49,110 bases of DNA from a bacterium (GTDB lineage: Bacteria > Bdellovibrionota_C > UBA2361 > OMII01): assembly GCA_017853605.1 (NCBI GenBank), contig JAFMJG010000004.1, forward strand, positions 1 through 49,110, in the 5' to 3' direction. The notes under the pieces were generated by a model. It had not been told where the DNA came from. It saw only the letters and a list, made by a program, of their open reading frames with translations, and did no database searches. Of this stretch, positions 18,069-27,178 are shown in pieces; position 1 is the stretch's first letter, and every line of letters begins with the position of its first letter. A program made the position numbers and the translations under genes.

Positions 18069-18803
18069 TTAGGCAGGGGGCCCCTCGGGGGCTCCCTGCC
18101 GCTCGCCAAAGATGGACGTCCCGATCCTGACGAGATCGGCCCCCTCCTCGACGGCGATCGCGTAGTCAGACGACATCCCCATGCTAAGCAGGATACGGCC
18201 GCCGTCGAAGTGCGCCGCGAGGCCCCCCGCCTCAAGCTCACGCCGCAGCGAGGCCATCTTGGCGAAGTCGGGGCGCGCCTCCTCGGGAGCCTCATAGAGA
18301 GCCGTGATAGCCATCAGTCCGTCGAGGCGAATGGCATCGCTGTGATGAGAGGCTAAGGCCACAACGGCTGCCACGTCGGCCGGGTCGAGCCCGCTCTTCG
18401 CTGGATCCGCGGAGATATTGACCTGCAGGAAGATCGGCTGGCGCTTGCCCTCTGCGCGCGCCGCTGCGGCCACCGCCTCTAAGATCGGGAGCGAGTGCAC
18501 CGACTCAATGACGTCGGCCAGCCTAACAGCATCCCGTACCTTGTTCCGCTGAAGCGCCCCGATGACATGAAATTCCGCCCCGTCAGGCAGCTCCGCGCGC
18601 TTAAGCTTAAGTTCCTGCACGTAGCTTTCGCCGAACACCGTCCGGATGCCGAGGCTGCGGGCTGCCTCCTGGTACTCCCTGAGAGCGCTCGCGGGCTGCC
18701 TCTTGCTGGCCGCCACAACTACCACTCCCCGTGAAACGCGCCGCGCCCGCTTGGCAGCGGCCCCGATTGCAGCAATCACAGAGGAGAGGTTTTCCCCAAT
18801 CAT
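18069..18803 (-). CDS. yggS: YggS/PLPBP-family pyridoxal phosphate homeostasis protein
   Basis: This protein of about 244 residues is a PLP-binding TIM-barrel of the YggS/PROSC family, which buffers PLP and affects amino-acid and B6 homeostasis rather than catalysing a known reaction. Visible motifs are VVAASKRQP (Lys34 as the PLP Schiff-base lysine), VFGESYVQEL, FHVIGALQRNK, LMAITALYE, and LLSMGMSSDYAIAVEEGADLVRIGTSIFG near the C-terminus. The ATG at 18803 is preferred because it fits the family N-terminus (IGENLSSVIAAI) and has AGGTG upstream; a GTG at 18815, directly after the maf stop, would add four residues. It is the last gene of the guaB / unknown / maf / yggS series. Confidence 0.9.
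   Translation of the reverse strand: MIGENLSSVIAAIGAAAKRARRVSRGVVVVAASKRQPASALREYQEAARSLGIRTVFGESYVQELKLKRAELPDGAEFHVIGALQRNKVRDAVRLADVIESVHSLPILEAVAAAARAEGKRQPIFLQVNISADPAKSGLDPADVAAVVALASHHSDAIRLDGLMAITALYEAPEEARPDFAKMASLRRELEAGGLAAHFDGGRILLSMGMSSDYAIAVEEGADLVRIGTSIFGERQGAPEGPPA
18072..18100. terminator. Strong hairpin between convergent FG-GAP gene B and yggS
   Basis: A 13-bp stem with one G-T wobble (GGCAGGGGGCCCC, loop TCG, GGGGCTCCCTGCC) lies 28 bp after the stop of gene B and inside the last codons of yggS. No clear T-run follows on either side. Its position between convergent genes suggests bidirectional termination or 3'-end protection. Confidence 0.5.
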
Positions 18804-18815
18804 GCCGCCCGACAC

Positions 18816-19400
18816 CTACGCCACAGCACCGAGAGACCTGAGCTTCTGCATGAGGGCGCTGATATTGAGCCCCACCACATTTGAGTATGAGCCTGAAACG
18901 CTCTCCACAAACTGGAGCCCAAGGCCCTGAATCGCGTACGCTCCCGCCTTGTCCATCGGCTCGCCCGACTCGACGTACCGCACAATCTCTTCCTGGGTCA
19001 TCGGCGACATCGTCACGTGGGTGGCGTGCGACCACACGAGAGAGACTCCTGCTGCCCGCCTAACGACCGACACCCCTCCCCATACCTCGTGAGTCCGGCC
19101 AGCTATTGTGGCGAGCATTGCGCGCGCTTCAGCCGCAGACTCCGGCTTGCCGAGAGCCCGCCCATCGATGCACACCGTCGTGTCCGCGCCGATCACAAGC
19201 GCCTCGGGGTGCATGCCTGCCACCGTTTCTGCCTTCGCCAAGGCCAGCCGCTCGACCATCTGCTGCGGGCCCTCTCCTGCGGCCGGAGTCTCGTCACAGC
19301 CGGGGACAACCACAGAGAACTCAATGCCCGCGTTGCCGAGCAGCTCGCGGCGGCGTGGCGATGATGACGCAAGGATGATGCGCTGCAGCCCCGTCCTCAC
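18816..19400 (-). CDS. maf: Maf-family nucleoside triphosphate pyrophosphatase
   Basis: The 194-residue protein has the Maf/HAM1-like fold signature: ILASSSPRRRELLGNAG at the N-terminus (phosphate-binding SxxPRR), VIGADTTVCIDGRALGKPES in the middle (catalytic Asp), GRTHEVWGGVSVV, and DKAGAYAIQGLG near residue 153. Maf proteins hydrolyse dTTP, UTP or modified nucleotides and arrest septation when overproduced. The length is standard. It overlaps the preceding 138-residue gene by 4 bp and is followed at once by yggS, so translation is likely coupled along the operon. Confidence 0.95.
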   Translation of the reverse strand: MRTGLQRIILASSSPRRRELLGNAGIEFSVVVPGCDETPAAGEGPQQMVERLALAKAETVAGMHPEALVIGADTTVCIDGRALGKPESAAEARAMLATIAGRTHEVWGGVSVVRRAAGVSLVWSHATHVTMSPMTQEEIVRYVESGEPMDKAGAYAIQGLGLQFVESVSGSYSNVVGLNISALMQKLRSLGAVA

Positions 19401-19813
19401 CGGCCCTCCTCCTTGAACTTGGCCCGCAAGACCGCCAACAAGGCGCGAAGCAGCGCCTCATGGAGGGACCGCGCGCGGCTCGCCTCAACGTCGCCGCAGC
19501 GCTGCACCTGCACCATCCACTCCCGGCCGTCGAGCCGGTCGCACGAAACGCACACTGCGCCGCTCTTCTCGATCAGCGCAACACACTCGTCCGCTGAGGG
19601 GATCCAGAAGAGGTGCCCCGCGGTGCCTGTGGCAAGGGGCGTGGCGGTTCCGGCCGTCAGCGAGAGGAGCCGCGGCCCGGGGAGCACCTGGAACTCCTCG
19701 TGACCCAGGTCGGCAAAGCCGCGCGCAACCACGTCTCCCGGCTCAAAGCGCGGCTCAAGCCCCCACACCTTAAGTTCGCCGCAGAGCTCAAACTGTTCGC
19801 GGGTAAACCACAT
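19397..19813 (-). CDS. Conserved-looking protein of unknown function in the guaB-maf operon
   Basis: I do not recognise this 138-residue protein. It has no signal peptide or membrane segment. The N-terminal half (CGELKVWGLEPRFEPGDVV, then FQVLPGPRLLSLTAGTATPL) looks like a small beta domain, and the C-terminal half (WMVQVQRCGDVEASRARSLHEALLRALLAVLRAKF) a strand plus long helix. It contains four cysteines (11, 77, 93, 96 by approximate count), including CVSC, without a clear zinc-ribbon spacing. It starts 5 bp after guaB ends and overlaps maf by 4 bp, so it is a genuine gene of this operon. A link to nucleotide metabolism is suggested by neighbours only. Confidence 0.8.
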   Translation of the reverse strand: MWFTREQFELCGELKVWGLEPRFEPGDVVARGFADLGHEEFQVLPGPRLLSLTAGTATPLATGTAGHLFWIPSADECVALIEKSGAVCVSCDRLDGREWMVQVQRCGDVEASRARSLHEALLRALLAVLRAKFKEEGR

Positions 19814-19818
19814 CGCGG

Positions 19819-21330
19819 CTACTCCATGTTCGGCTGCAGCCGATCGAGCATCTCAACGGTGGAGGTCCCGCCCTCTACCACGGTCATCTCGGAGACCCTC
19901 GTGATGCGCGCCTTTTCATGAAGCTCCTTGACGCCCAGGACGCCCACGTTGCACATCGTGGACTTGAGCTTGACCACCGAAACGTCGACTTTGTCCGAGA
20001 GCGGGCCGCTGTACGGAACGTAGGCATCCACCCCCTCCTCAAAGATAAGGTGGGCGGCCTCGCTCTGCTTGTAGCGCTGCCAATTCCGCGCGCGGTTGGA
20101 GCCCTCGCCCCAGTAGGGCTTGTAGAGCCGCCCGCGGTAGCTGATCTTGGCCGTCGGGCTCTCCTCGGTCATCGCAAAGTACTTGCCCATCATCACGAAG
20201 TCTGCGCCCATGGCGAGCGCCAGGATCATTTGGGTGTCGGAGTTCAGCCCGCCGTCCGAACAGATCGGGATGTAGGTGCCTGACTCTTTGGCGAAGAGGT
20301 CCCGCTCGCGGGCTATCTCCATGACTGCGCTCGCCTGGCCACGGCCAATTCCCTTCTGTTCGCGCGTGATGCATATAGAGCCGCCGCCGATGCCAACCTT
20401 CACAAAGTCCACGTCCCCGTGGGTGACGAGGTACCGAAACGCGTCAGCTGACACGATATTTCCGCCGCCGAGGATAATGTCGCTGCCGAACCTCTTGCGA
20501 AGCTCACGCGCTGCCTGGGCCTGCCACTCGGTGTAGCCGTCCGAGGAATCGAGGCACAGGACATCAACACCGGCCTCCACTAGAGCCGACGCCCGCTCCA
20601 TATAGTCAAACGTGTTGAGGGCAGCGCCAACAAGCAGGCGTTTCCGGCTGTCGGTGAGCTCGTCTGGGTACGACTGGTGATCGTAGTAGTCCTTGCGAAA
20701 CACCAGGGACCTGAGGTTGCCCTCCCGGTCCACGATCGGAAGGCACTCCTTCTTGTTCTTCCACAGGAGCGTGGTGGCATCCTGGAGGCTGACACCCTCT
20801 TCCGCCAGCACGAGACGCTCGCGAGGGGTGAAGAATCCCTGCACGCTCTGCGAGAGGTCATCCTTGTACTCCCAGAAGTCCTTGCTGGTGAGGAGCCCCA
20901 GGAGCTTTGTGTTGCGCCCCCCCTTCTCGGTGATGGCTATCGTGGAGTGCCCCGTCTTGCGCCGCAAGTTGAGCGCATCCTGCAGCGTCGCCGTTGGCGG
21001 CAGGTTTGAGTCTGACTCAACGAAGCCGGCCTTGTGCTCCTTTACCTCACGAACCATCTGGGCTTGGGACTCGATCGACTGCGAGCAGAAGATAAACGCC
21101 ACTCCGCCCTTGCGGGCCAGGGCGATCGCGAGCTCTGGCCCCGAGACGGCCTGCATCGCTGCCGAAACGAAGGGGGTATTGAGGCACGCCCTCGGGCCCT
21201 CTGCGAGCCTGAAGCTCTGTATCGGCGTTTTGAGCGACACGTTGGCCGGCACGTGCTCCTTCTTGGTCAGTCCTGGCAGGAGCAGGAACTCGTGAAAGGT
21301 ATGGGATACGTCGTCTAAGATAATCGCCAT
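19819..21330 (-). CDS. guaB: Inosine-5'-monophosphate dehydrogenase (IMPDH)
   Basis: The 503-residue enzyme oxidises IMP to XMP with NAD, the committed step of GMP synthesis. It shows TPFVSAAMQAVSG near residue 52, a CBS pair inserted around residues 112-215, DVLCLDSSDGYTEWQ near 256, GGGNIVSADAFRYL near 288, and the active-site loop KVGIGGGSICITREQKGIGR with catalytic Cys320. The mobile flap is the YWGEGSNRARNWQRY variant with the catalytic Arg-Tyr, seen in a subset of bacterial enzymes rather than the E. coli type. The ATG at 21330 is chosen because AAAGGAGG lies just upstream and the N-terminus matches the family; the frame extends upstream to 21429. It is first in the operon with the unknown gene, maf and yggS. 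Confidence 0.94.
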   Translation of the reverse strand: MAIILDDVSHTFHEFLLLPGLTKKEHVPANVSLKTPIQSFRLAEGPRACLNTPFVSAAMQAVSGPELAIALARKGGVAFIFCSQSIESQAQMVREVKEHKAGFVESDSNLPPTATLQDALNLRRKTGHSTIAITEKGGRNTKLLGLLTSKDFWEYKDDLSQSVQGFFTPRERLVLAEEGVSLQDATTLLWKNKKECLPIVDREGNLRSLVFRKDYYDHQSYPDELTDSRKRLLVGAALNTFDYMERASALVEAGVDVLCLDSSDGYTEWQAQAARELRKRFGSDIILGGGNIVSADAFRYLVTHGDVDFVKVGIGGGSICITREQKGIGRGQASAVMEIARERDLFAKESGTYIPICSDGGLNSDTQMILALAMGADFVMMGKYFAMTEESPTAKISYRGRLYKPYWGEGSNRARNWQRYKQSEAAHLIFEEGVDAYVPYSGPLSDKVDVSVVKLKSTMCNVGVLGVKELHEKARITRVSEMTVVEGGTSTVEMLDRLQPNME

Positions 21331-21579
21331 GCTGCCTCCTTTGCCGGGACGGGAATGTGATGGGGAATGCCGGCTCCCGAAGTGCGCGGAGGTTACCTCA
21401 GGCAGCCCATAAGTTAAAGGGCTTGGCATGCTTGGCCGGCAGTCGGGCTGGCCCTGCTGGCGCCAGGCTTGGCCGCATGCCCGGCCTGCCCAAAACAGCC
21501 CCTAACCCGCCAAAATATCAGCGCTGGCCGGGCGTTATGGGAAAGCCGCCTGCGTCGGTTGCCGCGGCATTCCGAGCCG

Positions 21580-22653
21580 CTACTGAAAAGACGCTGGTTG
21601 CTTGTCGTACTCCATCCAGGAGTAGCTCTGCTCGATAACGATGTAGCATTCGCCCCTGTCGTTTGTGAGCTGCCGGCGGTTTACCACAAGCTTTACCGGC
21701 GTGGGCTCGTCGCTTTTGTGGATGAGGCGCTGGTGGCTGAAGAACTGGCGCCTGATGTATCCCGCCCGGTTCTGCATCTCAATCATTGAGACGATCCCCT
21801 GCTGCACGTCGCTAAACGGCGCTACGCGGTAGAAGTCGAATGCTGTGTCAGGCACGTACAATACCCTCGCGTTTGGAAGGATAGAGACCGCCTCGTCCAC
21901 CGGAACCTTCGGCTGCGGCAGCCCCTTCGAGACGTTCATGACGACCTTGATGCGCCCCTTGGGCCCAGAGGTCGCCATGGTCCCATCAGCAGAGGCCTGC
22001 GCTGAAAAGGATGCCTCTGACAGCTCATACGACGATGGAGAGAGCTCGAACCCCGTGCCGCTGCCGCCCTTCTCAAGCCCACTAGCCTCGCGCGGGCACA
22101 CAAAGATCCCCCAATTCGTCGCGGGACTCTTTGCAATCGGCACGGCGATGTACACTCCCGAGCCCTTCTGCCCAGGTATGAATGCGAGGCGTGTGGGGTC
22201 CTTCTCGCGGTCGAATCGGGTAACAAGCCGCGCCGCGTCTCGCCGGCCAGCCACGGCGCTGTGCTCGATAAACATCCGGCCCTCCTGCACGCTCACCTTC
22301 AGGTCGAACCAGTCGAGAAACTTTGAGCCCGCTGGCTCGCCTGGGCTGCCCGAGCTGAGGAGCGCCTCTGTCTTTGGCCGAAAGCGCAGCGTCAGATCTC
22401 CGAAGAGGCTCTCGACCTTCGACTTGCTGCCCGCCCATATGCCTGCAATATCCCCATCGACTGCCTGGGTCACGTGCTGGGGAGGGGTGTTCAGCCTCAC
22501 ATTTGACCGGATCGCATCGATGAAGTCGTCGATCTGGGGCACTCCCAGCGGCGCAAAGAGGGGGTCCTGGGCATCCTCACTCTGCGCGCGCAGAGGCGTC
22601 ACGAGGATGACAGCGGCGAGAGCCACAAGCTTCAGGGTGATGGAGCGTTGCAT
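21580..22653 (-). CDS. Predicted periplasmic protein of unknown function downstream of rodA
   Basis: The 357-residue protein starts at ATG 22653 with a signal peptide (MQRSITLKLVALAAVILVTPLRAQ). I do not recognise a family. The mature part is mixed alpha/beta with segments such as KFLDWFDLKVSVQEGRMFIEHS, GSGVYIAVPIAKSPATNWGIFV and RQFFSHQRLIHKSDEPTPVKLVVNRR. Two cysteines remain after the signal (in FVCPRE and GECYIV), possibly a disulfide. It follows rodA by 76 bp on the same strand, so it may be the last gene of the mreC-mreD-mrdA-rodA transcript and have an envelope role; this is inference from position only. Confidence 0.8.
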   Translation of the reverse strand: MQRSITLKLVALAAVILVTPLRAQSEDAQDPLFAPLGVPQIDDFIDAIRSNVRLNTPPQHVTQAVDGDIAGIWAGSKSKVESLFGDLTLRFRPKTEALLSSGSPGEPAGSKFLDWFDLKVSVQEGRMFIEHSAVAGRRDAARLVTRFDREKDPTRLAFIPGQKGSGVYIAVPIAKSPATNWGIFVCPREASGLEKGGSGTGFELSPSSYELSEASFSAQASADGTMATSGPKGRIKVVMNVSKGLPQPKVPVDEAVSILPNARVLYVPDTAFDFYRVAPFSDVQQGIVSMIEMQNRAGYIRRQFFSHQRLIHKSDEPTPVKLVVNRRQLTNDRGECYIVIEQSYSWMEYDKQPASFQ

Positions 22654-22729
22654 AGGATCGATGGTACCAAAGTAGCCCGGTCGCCGCGAGCATGAAGTTG
22701 CCTGCCAAATGCTGCCGCGCCCGAGCCTG

Positions 22730-23884
22730 TCAGGCGCGCTCACGGAACATGAGCCGCCGGATGCTGACGCCCTGAACCACGCCGAGCCCAAACAGCAACG
22801 ACAGCATGGCCGAGCCTCCGTAGCTGATGAGGGGCAGAGGGATCCCCACCACTGGCATCAGCCCAATCACCATCCCCACGTTAATAACGGTATGGGCGAA
22901 AAACTGCGCAGTGATACCGAAAGCAAGGAGGCAGGAGAAAAGATCCCGCGCCCTGCCAGCCACCCGAAGCATGCTCGACACAAGGGCCAAGAAGAGCACT
23001 AAAACCGACACCGAGCCGAGGAACCCCCACTCCTCAGCCAGCACGGAAAAGGCGAAGTCTGTGGTGTGCTCAGGAAGGAACTCAAGCTGGCTCTGCGTTC
23101 CCCCACGAAAGCCCTTGCCAAAGAGCTCGCCCGAACCAACTGCGATCTTTGACTGCGTGATGTGGTAGCCACTGCCTTGCGGATCGCTCTCTGGGTTGAG
23201 CAGCACGATGATGCGGCGCTGCTGGTACTCGTGAAGCATGTGCCACGCCGGGTATGCGAGCACGCCCAGGGCCAGCACGATTGTGAGCAGGGCCCGGGGC
23301 CGAATTCCCACAAAGAGCAGCTGGGCAACTCCGACGAAGCCCAAGGAGAGCGCCGTGCCGAGATCAGGCTGTTGCATAATGAGCGCCATTGGGACGGCGA
23401 TGAGGAGCAGCGGCACCACGAGCTCCCCCAGGCCGTAGCCTTTGCCGTCGCGCGGCGGGCTGCGCGAAAGCCTCCGCGCCACGGCCATGATAAGGGCGAT
23501 CTTCATAAGCTCTGCGGGCTGGATGCTTAGCGCCCCAAGGTCGAGCCAGCGGCGCGACCCGTTCACGACGACTCCAAAGCCCGCCACGCAGACGAGCATC
23601 GCGGCCGCAAGCGCATACAGCACGAACGAGTAGTGAAAGAAGATCTGCGTTGGGATGCTCATCCCGATCAGCATCACGAGCAGGCCAGCGCCGATGTGAA
23701 CAGCCTGCCTCAGGCAGGCCGGGCTGGAGAACTCCACAGAGGCGAGGCCAAAGAGGCTCGCAGAGCTTTCGGGGTCGTACCCCGCGCTGTACAGCACGAC
23801 TAGCCCGCAGCAGAGCAGCAAGCCTGTGGCCCCAAAGAGCGCCCAATCGACCTGGGATCCGATGCGGCTGCTGAAGCTAAGCAC
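22730..23884 (-). CDS. rodA: Rod-shape SEDS peptidoglycan glycosyltransferase RodA
   Basis: The 384-residue multi-spanning membrane protein belongs to the SEDS family (RodA/FtsW/SpoVE). RodA polymerises lipid II into glycan strands with PBP2 during elongation. Visible family features are about ten hydrophobic segments, GSRRWLDLGALSIQPAELMK near residues 109-128, QQPDLGTALSLG near 170, the GSGELFGKGFRGGTQSQLEFLPEHTTDFAFSVL loop that carries the catalytic Asp of SEDS enzymes, and VVGIPLPLISYGGSAM near the C-terminus. FtsW is excluded by position next to PBP2 and MreCD. The start lies 4 bp after the mrdA stop, so the two are probably translationally linked. Confidence 0.96.
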   Translation of the reverse strand: MLSFSSRIGSQVDWALFGATGLLLCCGLVVLYSAGYDPESSASLFGLASVEFSSPACLRQAVHIGAGLLVMLIGMSIPTQIFFHYSFVLYALAAAMLVCVAGFGVVVNGSRRWLDLGALSIQPAELMKIALIMAVARRLSRSPPRDGKGYGLGELVVPLLLIAVPMALIMQQPDLGTALSLGFVGVAQLLFVGIRPRALLTIVLALGVLAYPAWHMLHEYQQRRIIVLLNPESDPQGSGYHITQSKIAVGSGELFGKGFRGGTQSQLEFLPEHTTDFAFSVLAEEWGFLGSVSVLVLFLALVSSMLRVAGRARDLFSCLLAFGITAQFFAHTVINVGMVIGLMPVVGIPLPLISYGGSAMLSLLFGLGVVQGVSIRRLMFRERA

Positions 23885-23888
23885 CCCT

Positions 23889-25790
23889 TTACCCCTCCCT
23901 GCTCAGAGGCGCGCGAGCAGCAACTGCTGCCGGACGCCTGGGCTTCGCCGCAACGGGCGGGGGAGAATCCTCATCCGCCACGCCAAAGAAAGCTGCCATC
24001 ACTTTGCGCGCTATCGGCGCCGCGGCAACGCCGCCGTGGCCGCCATTTTCGACTAGGGCCACAACCACGATACGGGGACTCTCCGCCGGGGCATAGCCGG
24101 CGAACCATGCATGATCCTCCTCCTTCACCCCGGACTCCCGCGATGCCACCTGCGCGGTGCCCGTCTTTCCGCCAACCTGGATGCCGGATGCCTTGGGCAG
24201 GGCTGCCCGATGCCCGGTGCCCCGCGCCTCAGCCACCACGCCAACCATTGCGCCCTCAAGGAGCTTGGCAGCCTCCGGCTCGATGGCTGCTGCCCCGATC
24301 ACCTCGGGCTCCGCCGGGAACTCCTCAATAACCCGTCCGTCACCGGCCACAACCCTCTTCACCAAGCGCGGCTTGAGCAGCTTTCCCCCGTTTACGACCG
24401 CCGCCAGGGCGCGCGCGAGCTGCACCGGCGTTGTTGACACTGCACCTTGGCCTATCGCAACCGAGAGCGTCTCGCCCGGGTACCACTTCTTGTCCTCTTC
24501 GCGCCGGAAGTAGCTCTCCTTCCACTTCGTTGACGGCATGACGCCGGCGTTCTCGTCTCCTTCGGTAAGGCGTGTCGGCTGGCCAAGCCCAAAGAGGTCG
24601 TGCGCATAGTGAAAGATCCGGTCAACTCCGAGACGCTGCCCAATCACGTAGAAGTAGACGTCACACGACTGCACGATGGCGTCGAACATGTTCACCGATC
24701 CGTGGCCGGAGTGCTTGTGGCACTTGAAGGACCGCTTGCCAAACTGGTAATGCCCTGGGCACCAAACTTTCTCGGCCGGCGAGACGACACCCTCATTAAG
24801 GGCGGCTGCGGCAACGAAGATCTTGAACACCGACCCCGGCGGAAAGGCGCCCTGGAGCGCGCGGTTTGACAGCCGGTTCTCTTTCGGGTCAACGAGCGCC
24901 GCCCACGCCTCCTTGGACATCTCGGAGGTGAATGCCGCCGGGCTGAACTGCGGCGCTGAAGCGAGCGCCAGGATCTCGCCTGTTGCCGGATCCATTGCGA
25001 CAACAGCCCCGTGCTTCCCGGCCAGTGCCTCGTCGGCAGCAGCCTGAACCTTGCGGTCGATGGTAAGAACGATGTCAGCACCCGGCTTCTCTGGGCTGGC
25101 GAAGGCCTCGCCGATCTTGCTGCCGCGGGCGTTGACTATCACGGTCCGGGCGCCGCGCTCCCCGCGAAGGTATCGCTCAAGATCAGCCTCAACGCCGTAC
25201 TGCCCCACCGTGTCGCCGGGCAGGTATCCGCTGAACAGCGGGCTCTTGAGCTGATCGCCCGAAACTTCCCTGATGTAGCCAAAAACGTGGGCGGACATCC
25301 CGCCGTGCGGATAGTCGCGAGTGGGGACGACTGAGATGGCCACTCCTGGCAGGCGGTGCTTCTGCGCCGAAATTCGGGCCACGAGATCCCTTGGCACGTC
25401 CCGCAGGATGAGGCGCGGCTCGTACCGCCGCCTCTTGCCCTGCTTCCCCGCACGGGCCTGAAGCTCCGCCGGATCCTCGCCCGTTATCTCTGCGAGCTCC
25501 GCGATAGACTGCGCCGGATCGGGGCTGTCCTCAACGACCAGCTCCACGTTGAACGATGGGCGGTTCCTCACGAGGACTTCACCGTGGCGGTCCAGTATCA
25601 GGCCCCTCGCGGCAGGCACGTACAGCGTGCGCAGCCGGTTGTTTTCAGAGCGGTCACGGAACGCCGCTCCCTGCTCGATCTGGAGGTACCAGAGCCGAGC
25701 GACAAGAACTCCGACCGAGATGAGGGCCACTGCGAAGGAGCACCAGATGCGAAACGTTATGTTGACCGGGCTGCGCTCAAACCTCGACAT
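23889..25790 (-). CDS. mrdA: Penicillin-binding protein 2 (elongation transpeptidase)
   Basis: The 633-residue class B PBP crosslinks peptidoglycan during lateral growth, as partner of RodA. It has one N-terminal membrane helix (about residues 11-33), a pedestal/dimerisation domain beginning with RGLILDRHGEVLVRNRP near 62, and the transpeptidase domain with S320xxK (PPGSVFK), S375CD and K542TGT (GGKTGTAQV). The Cys/His-rich loop around 344-363 (CPGHYQFGKRSFKCHKHSG) may correspond to the metal-binding loop reported in PBP2 homologs; that is inference. The C-terminus has a short Pro/Ala/Arg-rich tail. It lies 6 bp from mreD and 4 bp from rodA in the shape operon. Confidence 0.96.
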   Translation of the reverse strand: MSRFERSPVNITFRIWCSFAVALISVGVLVARLWYLQIEQGAAFRDRSENNRLRTLYVPAARGLILDRHGEVLVRNRPSFNVELVVEDSPDPAQSIAELAEITGEDPAELQARAGKQGKRRRYEPRLILRDVPRDLVARISAQKHRLPGVAISVVPTRDYPHGGMSAHVFGYIREVSGDQLKSPLFSGYLPGDTVGQYGVEADLERYLRGERGARTVIVNARGSKIGEAFASPEKPGADIVLTIDRKVQAAADEALAGKHGAVVAMDPATGEILALASAPQFSPAAFTSEMSKEAWAALVDPKENRLSNRALQGAFPPGSVFKIFVAAAALNEGVVSPAEKVWCPGHYQFGKRSFKCHKHSGHGSVNMFDAIVQSCDVYFYVIGQRLGVDRIFHYAHDLFGLGQPTRLTEGDENAGVMPSTKWKESYFRREEDKKWYPGETLSVAIGQGAVSTTPVQLARALAAVVNGGKLLKPRLVKRVVAGDGRVIEEFPAEPEVIGAAAIEPEAAKLLEGAMVGVVAEARGTGHRAALPKASGIQVGGKTGTAQVASRESGVKEEDHAWFAGYAPAESPRIVVVALVENGGHGGVAAAPIARKVMAAFFGVADEDSPPPVAAKPRRPAAVAARAPLSREG

Positions 25791-25796
25791 GCGAAG

Positions 25797-26309
25797 CTAC
25801 CTCGCTGACAGGGGGGACGGGCCGCGCAGGGACGCCGGGTCGGGCCTCCCGATAACGCACGACAGCGCCGCAAAGAGCCACGGCGCCACGAGCGCTGTCA
25901 CCACTGCCTGCCCGCACAGCATCACGAGGTGCTGCCCGCGCAGCAGGTCCCCTGACGGGCTTAGGGCCGCAAAGAGGGAGCCGGCGAGGAGAGCCGCAAA
26001 AAAAGACACGATAGCGGCGACGAGGCCAGAGTCTATAAACAGCCGCTGTGACACGAGGGACAGCATTAGGTAGACGACCACGAACGCGCCGGACCATGGC
26101 CCGAGGATCATCGCCGAGGAGAGGTCGAGAATCAGCCCGACAGAGAATGCGCCGAAAACGGCCGGGACGCTGCTCTCAGAGAAGGCGCCAAAGACGGCTA
26201 TGAGGAGCGCGAGCTGCGGCATGAGGCTCGCGGGGAGCCCCAGATGCGCTAGCGAGCCTTGCAGGAATGTGGCAGCGCTTCCAAGCAGCACCATTCGCAC
26301 AAAGATCAT
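25797..26309 (-). CDS. mreD: Rod shape-determining protein MreD
   Basis: The 170-residue, very hydrophobic protein has five to six predicted membrane segments and the MreD hallmark of a GxxxDL segment (VGLILDLSSAMILGPWSGAF) after the first helices. MreD is an inner-membrane member of the elongasome that modulates MreC and PBP2 activity. Identity rests strongly on position, since MreD sequences are variable: it overlaps mreC by 4 bp and precedes mrdA by 6 bp. Length is typical. Confidence 0.92.
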   Translation of the reverse strand: MIFVRMVLLGSAATFLQGSLAHLGLPASLMPQLALLIAVFGAFSESSVPAVFGAFSVGLILDLSSAMILGPWSGAFVVVYLMLSLVSQRLFIDSGLVAAIVSFFAALLAGSLFAALSPSGDLLRGQHLVMLCGQAVVTALVAPWLFAALSCVIGRPDPASLRGPSPLSAR

Positions 26310-27178
26310 GGCCGGCCCCCCGTCGCTGCCGGCTCCAGAGCCCTTCCTCGCACGACAAGGACCTCCTCCACCCGCTGAATATCCACCGCCGGCTCGACCC
26401 GCACCAACTGAAATAGCCCTGCTCCTCCGGGGGAGATCGCCGAGACACTGCCCAGCACGAGGCCTTTCGGGTACACGCCATCGAGGCCAGAGGTCAACAC
26501 CAGCTCACCCTCACGAATTCTCGCCTCTTTCGTGATGTAGCTTAGCTCAAGGCCCTCCGAGCCTAGGCCCTCCGCTACTCCTCGGGCCCGGCTCTCTTGC
26601 ACTACCGCGTCGACGCCGCTCGTGAGGTCTGTAATGAGGAGCACACGGGCGCTGCCTGGGCCGGCCGCCACAACCTGCCCGACTACGCCCTTGGCAGTCA
26701 CAACCGCAGAGCCCAGAGCCACGCCATCGAGGGTTCCCTTGTCGATCAGCAGCCCCCGCACCCAGCCGCTCGGATCGCTCCCGATAACCGCTGCGGCCAC
26801 ACCCTGAATTCCTGACTGCTGCGCGAAGCTCAGCAGCGCGCGAAGCCTGGCGTTCTCGCGCTGAGCCTCCCCCAACGAATTGATCTCGCCCCGCAGCTGT
26901 TCAACTTCTCCGCGCAGCTTGGCGTTCTCTGCGGCCACCCCCCAAAGGGCCACGTAGCCACGCAACGACCCCTGCACCGATCCACGCAGCGACTCCGCAG
27001 CCGAGTGAAAGGGCGCCGCTAGCTCCGCTGCAGCCATGCTGCCCGCCTGCGCCACACCCGGGTGCTTTGAAGAATAGGCCGTAAGAAATAGCGAAAGGCA
27101 CACCAACGCCACAGAGCTCAACACGACCTGGCCACGAGCTGAGAGCCTGTCCGTTATTCCGAGGAGAACACGTGCCAT
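26306..27178 (-). CDS. mreC: Rod shape-determining protein MreC
   Basis: The 290-residue bitopic protein has an N-terminal membrane helix (GQVVLSSVALVCLSLFLTAY, about residues 16-35), a periplasmic coiled coil (LRGEVEQLRGEINSLGEAQRENARLRALL, about 87-115) and the two beta-barrel domains of MreC with AAVIGSDPSGWVRGLLIDKG and GLVLGSVSAISPGGAGLFQLVRVEPAVD. MreC activates PBP2 and links it to MreB. The start is the ATG at 27178. It is the first gene of the operon mreC-mreD-mrdA-rodA; the 199 bp upstream are shared with the divergent gene at 27378 and should contain promoters for both. Confidence 0.96.
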   Translation of the reverse strand: MARVLLGITDRLSARGQVVLSSVALVCLSLFLTAYSSKHPGVAQAGSMAAAELAAPFHSAAESLRGSVQGSLRGYVALWGVAAENAKLRGEVEQLRGEINSLGEAQRENARLRALLSFAQQSGIQGVAAAVIGSDPSGWVRGLLIDKGTLDGVALGSAVVTAKGVVGQVVAAGPGSARVLLITDLTSGVDAVVQESRARGVAEGLGSEGLELSYITKEARIREGELVLTSGLDGVYPKGLVLGSVSAISPGGAGLFQLVRVEPAVDIQRVEEVLVVRGRALEPAATGGRP

